64,000 nt of DNA from Clitoria ternatea (GCA_037962975.1 CM075675.1:46174501-46238500), one strand, 5' to 3'. Shown: positions 22,841 to 33,432, numbered from the stretch's first letter. Numbers and translations: made by a program. Notes: a model not told the origin generated them from the letters alone.

Positions 22841-24118
22841 TTTTGTTTTCCTTTGTATGTATAGTTGTGTGCCGGGATCAACTCCGGCTTTTAACTATTA
22901 TATGTAATCTCACTTTCAATGAATGAATTTCATTTAAGAAATTTGTCTTCGTCGTTTCATGTATATTTAAATCGTTGCTAATCCGTTTTGTATGATTAAC
23001 CTTGAGGTCGGATTGAAACAACTGCCTCGGAAGATTAAACAACAAATAAAATTTAGAACGGATAAATATATACATGTCCCCAAGTGCGTATTAAGAAGAA
23101 GGTGCCTGTCTTTGGGGCATGATCCTTAATTCTTTTGGGGAAAAATAGGTCGATCCGCTGTTTAGTAGAGTGGTGTAACAGGACGGATGACTGTATTTTA
23201 TTCATGTTATTCTCACTGGGAAAAACTATGTCGTTCATTGTAAGAGTATTGTTCCAAGTTTGGGGAACTGCAAAGGTGTAAGAAAGTGGTGTTTTGAGTC
23301 CTCCACCATAAGGATAATGATGGGAGTTTTTCTACGCCAGGAGTTATGTCATTGTATCACAGAATAGGTGATAAAGAATATCCGTCCTGGGAGAATACCA
23401 CTTGAGAGTGAAAGTGCGGATTGACTTTCAGAGATTTCCATCATATGAATGATTATTTGAATTATTCGTACCAGGAGTTTTATCGTCGAATCACTTTATA
23501 GGTGATTGAGATCATCTGTCTTGGGGATGTGTATGACACCAGGAATTACATCGTCAGGTCACATAGTAGGTGATTGAGATCATCCGTCCTTGAGGTGTGT
23601 GTGGCGCCAGGAGTTACATCGTCAGATCACAAAATGGGTGATTGAGATCATCCGTCCTGGGCAAGTACACAACGTCAGGAGTTACATCGTCATATCACAT
23701 AATAGGTGACTGAGGATATCCGTTCTGGAAAAATACACCGCCAAGAGTTACATCGTCAGATCACAGATTAAGTGTTTTAGATAATCCGTCCTGGAGATGT
23801 TTTTCAATCGTAGGAGTACGGATTGAATGAATAGTTCTCAGTTTTCAAAAGCTTCCATCGTAAGAATGATGATAAGATTGTTCATACCAGGAGTTGCATC
23901 ATCGAATCACGGAATAGGTGATTGAGATCATCCGTCCTGGAATGATGATTGGAATTGTTTGTACCAGGAGTTGCATCATCGAATCATAGAATAGGTGATT
24001 GAGATCATCCGTCCTAGGGACATTTTTCCAATCATAGGAGTACGGATTGAGGTGGATGCTTCTCAATCGTAAGGATTCAATTTTCGTATCCGAAATCAGA
24101 GACCATCAGTATTCTACT
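22841..24118. other. Non-coding 3' part of antisense module 1
   Basis: No gene. The interval begins with an AT-rich stretch that may hold the 3' end of copy 1 (TCAATGAATGAA near 22916). From about 23330 it becomes a diverged tandem repeat, listed separately. Confidence 0.5.
23330..24030. repeat. Diverged tandem repeat with GGAGTTACATCGTC core
   Basis: Units of roughly 60 bp with the words CAGGAGTTACATCGTC, GGTGATTGAGATCATCCGTC and CCTGG recur from about 23338 to 24015. Spacing is irregular and some units carry inserted sequence. Two more units lie far away at 29068-29200, next to the pol end of the same element. Confidence 0.75.
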
Positions 24119-24365
24119 AGCCCCCTAGCTTATGTGAGGAATTAGTAGATTTGCTCATATGAGCTATATCGATCGTAGTACGTCTGGATTTCGGAATCGT
24201 ACCGATGTGTAAATATCCGCTCTGAGGACAAGGTTCCGTTGTAATGGATCGCTTGAGGGCGGATTAGGACAATGAGAATCTCAGAAGTTTATTGAATTTC
24301 GCAACCCTTGGTATTCGGGTAATGGTGGCCACGTTCCCCATGATTGGACATTTAATGTCTTTACT

Positions 24366-24371
24366 CACGTG
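24366..24371 (+). promoter_or_regulatory. G-box upstream of antisense gene copy 2
   Basis: CACGTG about 400 bp before ATG 24774, in a stretch shared with copy 1. Confidence 0.45.
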
Positions 24372-24773
24372 GGCGAGCCATTATTGCGTTAAATGCGCAT
24401 GTCTTAATAACCGTCACTTAGGGGCTTGTTGGGCCTAGAATTTGGATTTAATAGGCCCATTTAGAAAGCTCTGTGATGAAACGATGGCATTTTGGCGCCT
24501 TTGGGTTAAAAACGATAATTTTAACCCTCTAAACGGGGAGTCCTTTGAGGGTTAACGACAGGTTACCTTGAGTCGGTATTTGAATTTTCATGCCCTGAAA
24601 AAGGCATATTTGGCAATCTCAGTTACCATTTCTTCTAATTCTCTTGACCAACCTCTGCAAAAGTTTCGAGAAGATTATCGTGTCTGCCTCTGTGAATCTT
24701 AATTCACTATCCTCATCCATCCTTAGGTAACCACTTTCTTTCCATACTTTGTGTCTCGTTTCAATATCTAAAA

Positions 24774-27336
24774 ATGTCTAGGAAAGGTGTTAGTTTTAGT
24801 GGTATTAGCCCTAGAGGAAGAGGAGGAAGGGCCTTCAATCGAAACCCCACAGTTCGTGGTGGGAGGATTCCAATGGTCTTCCAATCGAAGCCACTAAGCT
24901 CAGAGAGGGAGGCGTCGCTGTATCAGAGGCGAAGGGCGATTATACCCTCTTCAGAATCCTCCTCTAGTGAGAATGCTGAGAGTGGTGACCTGTATGTTTC
25001 TGACGATATGGATTTTTACCGCAGTGTAAAAGCTTTCACAATGGTGGTGAAGAAAGCGACTGGGGGAACATCATCTGGAGGGGAAGCATCCTCTCAGCAA
25101 TACATATTGAAGACAGCATCTGGGCTATGTAACGTGGTTGCACACCGGATAGATTGGGTAAAATTTCAAAAGAAGCGCACATTCAGCTGGGTGGCTGAAG
25201 AGTTTCGTGAAACAGCATCAGTTCACGCTCGAGAGGACGGAGCGGAGTTGGAGCCGCGTTTCACGGTCTTTAAGAAGGACAAATACAAAAAGTGCTTCAT
25301 GGTGATAGCTCCGCTGCCATCCGATCGAATTTGTCATACTCCGGACGAAAGGTCCCTGTATATGTATGACTTTCTATTTTTGAACCTTGGTGTGCGCTTT
25401 CCCCTTTCGAAGTTTCAGATGGGGATTCTGAGATTCTTGGACTGCGCTCCTTCGCAGCTTCACCCCAACGGATGGGGATTAGTCCGTTCTCTTGAAGTGC
25501 TTGGGGAGCACTTCAACTTCAAACCGACGGTGGCCATGCTCTTCTATTTTGCTCAAGTGGTCCGTCGTGCAAATAAAGAGAAAGGGGGAGTGAGCTTGAT
25601 ATCCCTCCGGACTCTCTCCAAGGTTATCGACTTTGAGGCGTACACTGACTCCGCCAAAGTTGATGGACATTCATTCAAGTCCTATTTCACGAAGATCAGC
25701 GTTCACCCTGATGAGTCAATTTTTTGGTTAACTGAAGATGGGATTCCGAAGTTCCCAGTGGCTTGGACGCATGAGCACTTTTTGTTGACCTCCCAGGCGT
25801 ACTACACTGAGGAGGATAAACTAAGCCCGTCTTCAGTTTCTGTTCTTTCCGCTCTTCAATCCTACACCGCCTCGCACCAATTTTTCTCTTGCAGGCGTTT
25901 GTTAGGATCGTGGTCCACCCGCGAGGAATATCTGCGTAATTTTCCTGCTATTTTTCATGTTTTATCATATCATGCCTTGAAGTCTTTGATTTCTAACCAT
26001 GTTGTTTGGTTTTGCAGTTGAAATTGAAACTGTGTCACCAGAGATGGAAAAACTGAAGGGGCTCAAAGCTGGAGTGAATTCCATAGCAGCTGAAAATGAT
26101 ATTCAAGTGAAACGGAATTTGAAGAAAGCTACAGCTAAGACTATCATTTTAACCTCATCTGCTGGTGAAGATATTCCCTTGCTTGAGGGCGGGTCTGAGG
26201 GGGTTGCGGTTGAGATGGTCGGAGAGAAGAAGAAAAGGACAAAACGCGGTTCCTCCAAGACCTCGGATCGTCAACCCTCTCCCAAAAAACAAAAAATTTC
26301 AAGTGAAGGTGCTGATCCGGAGCTTTCAAAGGGGAAGATAGTGGAAGGGTCCGCTCTGGATGCAGGATCCACTCCGGATGCCCCAGGCGACGGGATCACT
26401 TATGGTGCAAAGCCAATAACGACTTACTTTGCACCCAAAGTTACTCGCCCTCTTCAAAGTAACTTCGGTCTTGCATAATATTTGGTATACGAGGGTTCTG
26501 TTCCTGAGGGCGTTCCTGAAACTCCGTACAAGCTGAAGCCCTTATTGAAGAGCGATGAAGTAACCAAAGCTTGCGATGCCAGACAGAAGCACCTGGTAGA
26601 ATTATCCGGGCTCTTAAGATCGGTTCGTAAGCTTTCAGAAGAGAATGAGAGGCTCAGCTTGTTAGTTGGCAAGGTTAACGATCTTAGCGTTGCTGCTGCT
26701 AAGGACAAGGCAACCATCCTCCGTCTAGAAGGTAAATTAGAAGCTTCCAAAGAGGAAGGATATAAGAAGGATGAAGAAATTGCCAGATTGAAGTACCTTG
26801 CCAAGGAGTTGGAGGCCCAAGTAGCTGACCAAAAGAAAATCAATTCTGACCTCCATTTCGGTCTTTGTACGGAGAAGGAACGATCTTCAAAGCTGGAAGA
26901 GAAGCTTAAGGAAGTTAAAATTGTTTATTCTCGAGGAACCGAAGATTGGTCGTGTAAGGAGAAGGAGCTGCTCTCAAAGTTGGCGGACACAAAAGCAGAA
27001 TTTGACGAGGCTGTAGATATGTGTGATCAAGCAGTCAAGGAATCCTTTAGGTTGGCTGTTCGTCAAATTCAATATCGGAATCCCAAGGTGAAACTTAACC
27101 TGAATGGTATTGATCCGTTCTATGAGTTTCATCAAGGGAAACTGGTGGCCATCGTTGAAAACCGTCATGTAAGTCCGCCTGACACGCCATACGAGTTTGC
27201 TCCTTTACCTGAAGGCCAATCAATGGGACCTTCTTTTCTCAAGCTTATAAGTACAGGAACGGACCCTGGCGCAGATAAAGGCAAGACCGGGGGTAAAGGC
27301 AATGGGAAGGAAGGAGATACAAGCCGCAAAAACTAG
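24774..27336 (+). pseudogene. Antisense gene of element C, copy 2 (one intron, one stop)
   Basis: Exon 1 (24774-25935) starts with an Arg/Gly-rich stretch (SPRGRGGRAFNRN), an acidic Ser-rich region, then the Transposase_28-like domain (CAPSQLHPNGWGLVRSLEVL). The 82-bp intron (25936-26017) has the same position and phase as in copy 1. Exon 2 carries a basic linker (GEKKKRTKRGSS), an in-frame TAA at 26476-26478, a coiled coil (about 26600-26990) and the tail with DPFYEFHQGKLVAIVENRH, ending at TAG 27334-27336. Copy 2 keeps the N-terminus and Trp that copy 1 has lost, while copy 1 is open where copy 2 has TAA. Each copy is therefore broken at a different place. Function unknown. Confidence 0.78.
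25936..26017 (+). other. Intron of antisense gene copy 2
   Basis: Donor GTAATT, acceptor TTTTGCAG. Joining 25935 to 26018 keeps the frame and gives a protein collinear with copy 1. Confidence 0.75.
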
Positions 27337-28260
27337 TGCCTTCCTTTTTTCTTTTTTCTTTTTATTGATTCAAATTCGCTGTGTTCCGGGATCAGCTCTG
27401 GATTATTGAACGAATTTCTTCGTGTAATATTCATTTGATCAATAAAAGAACGATATGCATGTGTATCGAGTCATTCCGGATTTAAGTAATGAATGTCGGA
27501 TAATATAAAATCATCATTCCGGATTTGTACATGCGAGATGAAGAACGGATAGGGGTATATAACTATCATTTTTCATGTATAGGCGTTTTGACAGCCAAAG
27601 ACTTGATTTGACAGGAGAGATAGAGTATCTTTTTGTCAAATGTGAGTAATAAAAGCCTGGTAGAAATCGTATTTTGTTTTTCAAAGGTCAGGCCTTTTGG
27701 TCGTAAATACCATGATAAAGAATAGCCGTTGTGGGTAAACATGTTATTGTCATGAGAACGGCTTGTAATGTTAATCTTGAGGGGAAGTGATAATGAGATC
27801 GTTTCAGTAAGAGTTCATTCCCCAAGATATTCGTTTGACTATTAATACTGTCCCCTAGTATTATTGGGTGAGCAGTACTTTGCACAAACTCTGAGTGGTG
27901 CTTTCACGTGAAAGGTTTCGGGTGAATATGCCTCAGATTGTGGCGTACCCGAATGAATTATTTTTGTGTCGGAGTTTGAGTCAGGTTTCAATTGAAGAAG
28001 TGATGACTCAGAACTCAAAGCTATAAAACTTCCAAATAAAGAACTTCAAAAGAGAGTATTAATTTGGAGTTCAGTATAACTTACTTGTTGTGTTTGGAGT
28101 TCGGTTTGATCCTACAATCCATATCGTATTTGGTGTTCGGTTTAATCCTACTAACCGTTCTCCAGTCAGTTTTTGGTTTTATCCAATGACGATTCTTCAC
28201 CGACGTTCGGTCAATCCTACTAGTTGTACTCAGAGTTCGGTTTAATCCTACAATCCGAGC
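27337..28260. other. Non-coding region before the 102-bp array of element C
   Basis: No gene. From about 28085 it contains diverged GTTCGGTTTAATCCTAC words, which look like decayed relatives of the array that follows. Confidence 0.5.
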
Positions 28261-28872
28261 CTTCAACACGGGGTTCAGATCAGGGCTAATCCTGAACCTA
28301 CTACGCCCGTTACTTGGGGTTCAGCGTGGTCTTGAAGAAGAACCAGCTTACTGCGCCCAAGCCTTCAACACGGGGTTCAGATCAGGGCTAATCCTGAACC
28401 TACTGCGCCCGTTACTTGGGGTTCAGCGTGGTCTTGAAGAAGAACTAGCTTACTGCGCCCAAGCCTTCAACACGGGGTTCAGATCAGGGCTAATCCTGAA
28501 CCTACTGCGCCCGTTACTTGGGGTTCAGCGTGGTCTTGAAGAAGAACCAGCTTACTGCGCCCAAGCCTTCAACACGGGGTTCGGATCAGGGCTAATCCTG
28601 AACCTACTGCGCCCGTTACTTGGGGTTCAGCGTGGTCTTAAAGAAGAACCAGCTTACTGCGCCCAAGCCTTCAACACGGGGTTCAGATCAGGGCTAATCC
28701 TGAACCTACTGCGCCCGTTACTTGGGGTTCAGCGTGGTCTTGAAGAAGAACCAGCTTACTGCGCCCAAGCCTTCAACACGGGGTTCAGATCAGGGCTAAT
28801 CCTGAACCTACTGCGCCCGTTACTTGGGGTTCAGCGTGGTCTTGAAGAAGAACCAGCTTACTGCGCCCAAGC
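28261..28872. repeat. 102-bp tandem array, six nearly identical copies
   Basis: The word CTTCAACACGGGGTTC starts at 28261, 28363, 28465, 28567, 28669 and 28771, exactly 102 bp apart, with a partial copy at 28873. Copies differ by only one or two bases, so this array expanded or homogenised recently compared with the decayed repeats around it. It lies between the integrase end and the antisense module of element C. Confidence 0.95.
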
Positions 28873-29380
28873 CTTCAATACGGTGTTGGGTTCTACCCTT
28901 TTACCGCTCTTAGAATGGGGTTCGGTTCAATCCTACAACCCATTTCCTGAGGTTCGGTTTAGTCCTACAGCCCAGGTCTTCACCGGTATTCAGCCGAACT
29001 TACTAACCGTACCCAGAGTTCGGTTTAATCCTATAATCCGGGCCTTTAGTTACTTAGACACACTCGAGGAGTTACATCATCAATTACGGAATGGGTAATT
29101 GTGATCATCCGTCCTGAGTATGCTCTTGTGCGCCGCATATATTTGAGGAGTTGCATCGTCAACCACAGAATAAGTAGTTGAGATCATCCGTCCTGAATAC
29201 GTTTTTGTACGCCGGATAAACTGAAAATCACAGCATAAGAAAAACTCGAAAGAGTTAAATTGTTGTGAGAGATTCTTATTAAATCAAAAATAAGAATTAC
29301 AATGAAAGCGTAGCTGGGAAAATAATTTCTCCAGTATTCAATCAAAAATGAGGATAGAAGAATGTGTATTGTTCCAACAG
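28873..29380. other. Non-coding region after pol of element C
   Basis: No gene. It holds diverged GGTTCGGTTTAATCC words (28915-29040) and two units of the GGAGTTACATC repeat (29068-29200). Confidence 0.5.
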
Positions 29381-29551
29381 CTAGCTATAGTAGATGCGCA
29401 AGTTTTGGGTGTTCCACTTATTTCGGATTGGAGTGCCATCAAGGTTCTCAAGGCGGTAAGAGCCTTTGCCAGTAACCTCGGATACCCTGTATGGGCCTTC
29501 CCAGTTTGGGGCTAGTTTGCCTTGATGAGCAAATTTGTTCCCTATACTTGC
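29381..29551 (-). pseudogene. pol: C-terminal end of element C pol, cut off by element B
   Basis: The minus strand encodes the integrase C-terminal region (KLAPNWEGPYRVSEVTGKGS, then a stop at 29381-29383). It directly continues the pol frame that breaks at 42430, once element B and one CTTGC are removed. The open frame extends upstream to 29593 only because it reads a few codons into B's LTR. Confidence 0.88.
29547..29551. repeat. Target site duplication of element B (left)
   Basis: CTTGC, matched at 42430-42434 after B's 3' LTR. Confidence 0.93.
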
Positions 29552-30173
29552 TGTGAACACCTCTTTTTGTCCGGCCAATTGGTACAGTTCCATCTTTTGA
29601 GCACTCTTTCATGCGCATGGTTCATTTGAAAATTCATAACTCCTTCATACGATCTTTGATTTGCGCAAACCCGGTCTCTAAATTTTCGTAACAAGATTGT
29701 CTACGACTTTTGTGAAGACCTTGAAGGCTGAATCCTTACCAATTGATACAGTTTTAATAATCTTTCTAGACTTGCTCCAGTTTCATGACTGCTCTGCACA
29801 TCTTTAAGAAAAAAATCATATCTCCCTCATATGATACTCAAATGACCCCATTCTTTTTTCTATGGCTCCAAATCAAAGAGATCTACAAACTTCATGAAGG
29901 CCACAAAAGCTAATTCTCCACCCATTTTGCCCAGTGAATTTATTTTGCTTGCAAATGTATTTTCGTCACACTCTGGAGCAGTTTTTGTAGATGGGCCATA
30001 TCTCTCTCGTTTCTTGATGGAAATTTTTGTGTCATATATCAAATTAAAGATAAGAGAAAGATCTACAACTTTTATGTTGGACTCTTTTTCAAATTTGGCA
30101 CGCATCAGCCCTCAAATACGCGAGCAAGTTTGTGATGAGTAAAAAGGAGAATGAAAAAGCACCAAACAGCATC

Positions 30174-30472
30174 ATGAATCGATTCAACACATGCATGAAT
30201 CGATTCATGCGTGGAACAGCCCCAAAAAATCAATTTCAAGTGGTTTGAATCGATTCATAGCCCTCCTGAATCGATTCATACGAATATAATGCACCCAGGA
30301 AGTGAAATTTTGCAAAATGAATCGATTCACAAGCAATTGAATCGATTCATACGGGTTCCAACAGCATTGAATCGATTCTTTCCCTAAATGAATCGATTCA
30401 TACGGTTATTTTTGGCCCAGGATTGCATTTTGGAAAGCATGAATCGATTCCTCCCACCAATGAATCGATTCA
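30174..30472. promoter_or_regulatory. Ten TGAATCGATTCA palindromes in five pairs, U3 of LTR B
   Basis: AATCGATT cores lie in sites starting at 30174, 30196, 30246, 30267, 30318, 30338, 30368, 30389, 30440 and 30461. Within pairs the spacing is 22, 21, 20, 21 and 21 bp; between pair starts it is 72, 72, 50 and 72 bp. Most sites are the full 12-bp palindrome TGAATCGATTCA, while spacers differ. The array ends about 190 bp upstream of the TATA box and is repeated in the 3' LTR at 40580-40878. Likely a protein-binding array; the binder is unknown. Confidence 0.85.
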
Positions 30473-30662
30473 TGAGTGAATAATTGGCCCAGAAACACGT
30501 TTTCAAGCTTCTGGAAAGTGGGCAATGCACTGAAGATGTTGGGCAAGGCACTAAGCTGATCATGGAGTATTAAATCATGATAATGGAGCACCATTGAATT
30601 GAAAATTAAGAGTGCTCCTTCCATTGAAAATTAATTATGGCAAATGCTTGCTTTCTAAGTCC

Positions 30663-30670
30663 TATAAATA
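30663..30670 (+). promoter_or_regulatory. TATA box of LTR B
   Basis: TATAAATA in CCTATAAATAGGC, with the copy at 41069-41076 in the 3' LTR. Confidence 0.72.
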
Positions 30671-31449
30671 GGCACCAAGAGGAAGGCTTGAACACACAAA
30701 CCATTCTTCATTCACAAATTCCTCCCTCATTTGTTCTTCCTCTTCTCTTCTCTGTTGGAGTTTTTCCATACCATTCTTCATTGAAGGCAATCAATCCCTT
30801 GAAGAAACCATTCGTTCTTCCTCTTCCTCTTTCTCTGTTGGCAATTTCTTCCTCCAGCAATTTTTTCATTTCCAGCAAGTTTTGCATTTTCCAGCAAGTT
30901 TTTTTCATTTCCAGGTTATTATGTTCTTTTCTTTTCTTCTCTTTTCTTTGTAGTTGTTATTGTGTAGTTTCATTTCTTCTTCCAGCAAGTTTCTTTTCAT
31001 TTCTAAGTTTTTCATTTCCATGTTATTTTTAATATAGTATGCTTTTTAATGAAAAAAAAAATAATAAAATAATAATAATAAAATAAAAATAATAATAAAA
31101 AATAAGTAATAAGTTTTTCACATGTTTTGTTTTCTAGCCTAAAAATTTCCATTTTTTTTAACAGTGTCGTACGAGAATACTTCCGTCTACACAATCTCCT
31201 TAGGATCCGTACACGTGCGAAGAACTTCGTTTTGTATGAGTTCCCCATCTCAATAACTTCCATCATCATGTTCCGAGTCAAAAAATTTTTTTTTCAGAAC
31301 TACGTAACCCTGATTTCTTGATAATTCAAGAATACGTAGGAGCGGGACTTTAACTCCTGTCGGGCCCATCTTTCTTATTTTTGTTTGCTGATTTATTTCC
31401 TTACTTTCATGTTTCTTTCATAAATGTTCTTTTTTTTTTACTTCCGTGA

Positions 31450-31691
31450 AAATCAATTTAGACGTGACGTCTTGTTGATTTCTCCCTAGTTTTTTGCTCA
31501 AGCCTCGCCATAATTCATAGGGAAGAGATACTTGGGACGAGACGTCCCGCTTATCTCTTTCCTATCCCTATCCTTTTTACTCGAGGATGTATAATTTAGG
31601 CGTGACGCCTTATTAGCATTCTTTTCCCCTCTCTGTCTCATATCGAAGTCGAGTTTAATTCGGATGAAACGTCCCGTTAACCTCGCTTCGA
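31450..31691 (+). other. Four R-U5 hairpins with compensatory changes, LTR B
   Basis: Hairpin 1 (31450-31481): outer AATCAA/TTGATT, inner AGACG/CGTCT, loop TGA. Hairpin 2 (31521-31562): outer AGAGATA/TATCTCT, inner GGGACG/CGTCCC, loop AGA. Hairpin 3 (31586-31620): outer ATG..TAA/TTAGCAT (imperfect), inner AGGCG/CGCCT, loop TGA. Hairpin 4 (31643-31691): outer TCGAAG..CGAG/CTCGCTTCGA, inner GGATG/CGTCC (one G-U), loop AAA. All lie downstream of the TATA box, and the 3' LTR repeats them at 41855-42096. Confidence 0.75.
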
Positions 31692-32026
31692 CATTCTATG
31701 TTTGTACAAATTCTCTCACTCCATTCCGTCGTTTTTAAATAAAAAAAAGATACAACAATAAAAGGGAAGAAATAAAATATCTTTTGTAAGGCTATTTATG
31801 TTGTGCGTTTTCAATCTTGGTACTGTTTTTGACAGGCGATGTAGGGTGCTAATACCTTCCCTACTCGTAACCGACTCCCGAACTTGAATCTCAATTTTTA
31901 ACCAGTGCTTTACTGAACTTAGTTTTTTTCCAATGTTTTTTCTATGGATAAAAATGTTGGTGGCGACTCCCTGTTTCATTTTTTCTCTCATGTTCGCCGC
32001 GCCGTCGCGATCCAGGTTGCGACAGA

Positions 32027-32044
32027 TGGCGACTCCACTGGGGT
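32027..32044 (+). other. Primer binding site of element B
   Basis: TGGCGACTCCACTGGGGT, 2 bp after the LTR, matching element A for the first 17 bases. Confidence 0.78.
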
Positions 32045-33432
32045 TACTTAAAAGAGTCAGGCCAGTTTGATTGAAAGCGCATGTTCTTTTTATATAGCCT
32101 TTGTTATCTCGGATTTCTTCCCCTTGTTTTTATTTTCCGTTGATTGATGTGAATGTTTGTTTTTTTTTTTTAAATTGCATCTTGTTATTTGATTTATTGT
32201 CCATGTTCTATATGATTGTTGAACCCTAGGGTAGAAGACTATGTTACTTTTCTGCAATCATTGAACCCTAGGGTAGACGACTTTGTATATTTGTTATGTG
32301 TTTGTTCTTTGTGCAGAATGAGGTGAGGTAAAAGGTATTCAATGCCCTTTCACACACTACACTCACAAATTACTCGCACACACTTATGAGTGGCGCCCTA
32401 TACCCGGGCCCCAAATGAAACTTAAGTTAGGAGAGGTTGGTAACGGAATCGTATGGGATGTACTTCCTATCCGGTGTTCGTGAGAACCTCGACCAGAGTT
32501 CGACCTCTCATGATATACGCACCTAGTGAATTCCTCACTATTTGCGTCCCTGTCATGATTAGGATCTTGGCTCTGGTGACCTTCTAGATGTCTAGCGGAA
32601 GCCACCCGGTGCGGAGAGTCACTTTTAGATAAGCCCTAGGGTCCAGAGAAAACCTTCAACAAAACCTGATTTAGGCCACGAAAGGGCAAACTTTACTTTT
32701 ACCTTTTCTCATTCTCACTCTCTTTTCTGATCCAAATTAGAGGACCGCTTGCCCATTTAGTGGATTACCCTTAAAAAATGTCATACTTTTAACTAGTGAT
32801 CCTTGAATGGGTGAATAGTTCTTTCTTTTATACACAAGTCTTTCGATCCTGAGTTATGGACCTTTTGAATCAAAAAAAATTCAATTCTTTTTTGTTTTAA
32901 CAATGATCAGAAAATCCATAGCTCACATGATCCTTGACTTGACACAAGTTTTGTCAAATCGTGACCCCCCTAAATACAAAAAAAAATGTTTTCAAGAAAA
33001 TTACTAGGGGAGTATCGATTTGCAAAACACGTCATTTCCCAATGACTCTTTCTCTCCATTCTTTCTATTCTCACCGGAGGCTATTCAGAGCTTAACGAAT
33101 ACCCTTGACCAAGATATGGAAATTAGTGTGGGATCAAACCTTTAAGAGATGGATCATGTTTCCTCAAGCTAGAAATAGCTAAACTTGAGGCTCTTATTGC
33201 ATTTCAGAATGAAGGATTTTTTTTGTCTTCATAATTATCTCGTATTAATTTCCATGTCTACCATGCCTAGTACTTTTGAATGATAAAGTTCTAAGGGATG
33301 GTCAAAGGATACTCGTCAAGGCCTGTGATTGCTTCCCATGACATTCTCCTCCCTTCTGTTGCCATTTGACATTTCTTTTTCTTATTTCACCGACACCGAA
33401 AGACACTCTTACTAGACTTTCAAAGGAGACTC
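32045..33432 (+). other. Leader and ORF1 remnant of element B
   Basis: No intact gene. GAACCCTAGGGTAG occurs at 32221 and again about 43 bp later, a local duplication not seen in A. Positions 33114-33180 match the start region of A's ORF1, and 33230-33330 match the sequence just after A's ORF1, so nearly all of ORF1 has been deleted. Confidence 0.65.

Larger units (their letters stand above)
24119..27852 (+). repeat. Second copy of the antisense-gene module of element C
   Basis: This block repeats the block starting at 19584 in order: CTAGGGG-type junction (CCCCCTAGCTTATGTGAGG), a conserved upstream stretch with CACGTGGGCGAGCCATTATTG (compare 19875 on), the antisense gene, and an AT-rich end. 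Identity is moderate, so the duplication is much older than the present insertion. It probably arose in an ancestor of element C. Confidence 0.7.
29552..32024 (+). repeat. 5' LTR of element B (2473 bp)
   Basis: TGTGAACACC to GGTTGCGACA, pairing with 39958-42429. Order inside: 0.6 kb unique U3, palindrome array (30174-30472), TATA box (30663), AT-rich spacer, then four hairpins (31450-31691). Confidence 0.95.

Noticed and set aside
28261..28872. 102-bp repeats as a tRNA or 5S gene cluster
   Set aside because: No cloverleaf, no A/B or C-box promoter and no terminal T-run pattern seen.
29381..29593. Separate small gene of 70 codons on the minus strand
   Set aside because: It is the cut-off integrase end of element C; its first codons come from element B's LTR.
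30637..31032. 131-codon Phe/Ser-rich frame (also at 41043-41438)
   Set aside because: Lies in the R-U5 leader part of LTR B in a CT-rich stretch. Presence in both LTRs only reflects their identity, and no domain is visible.
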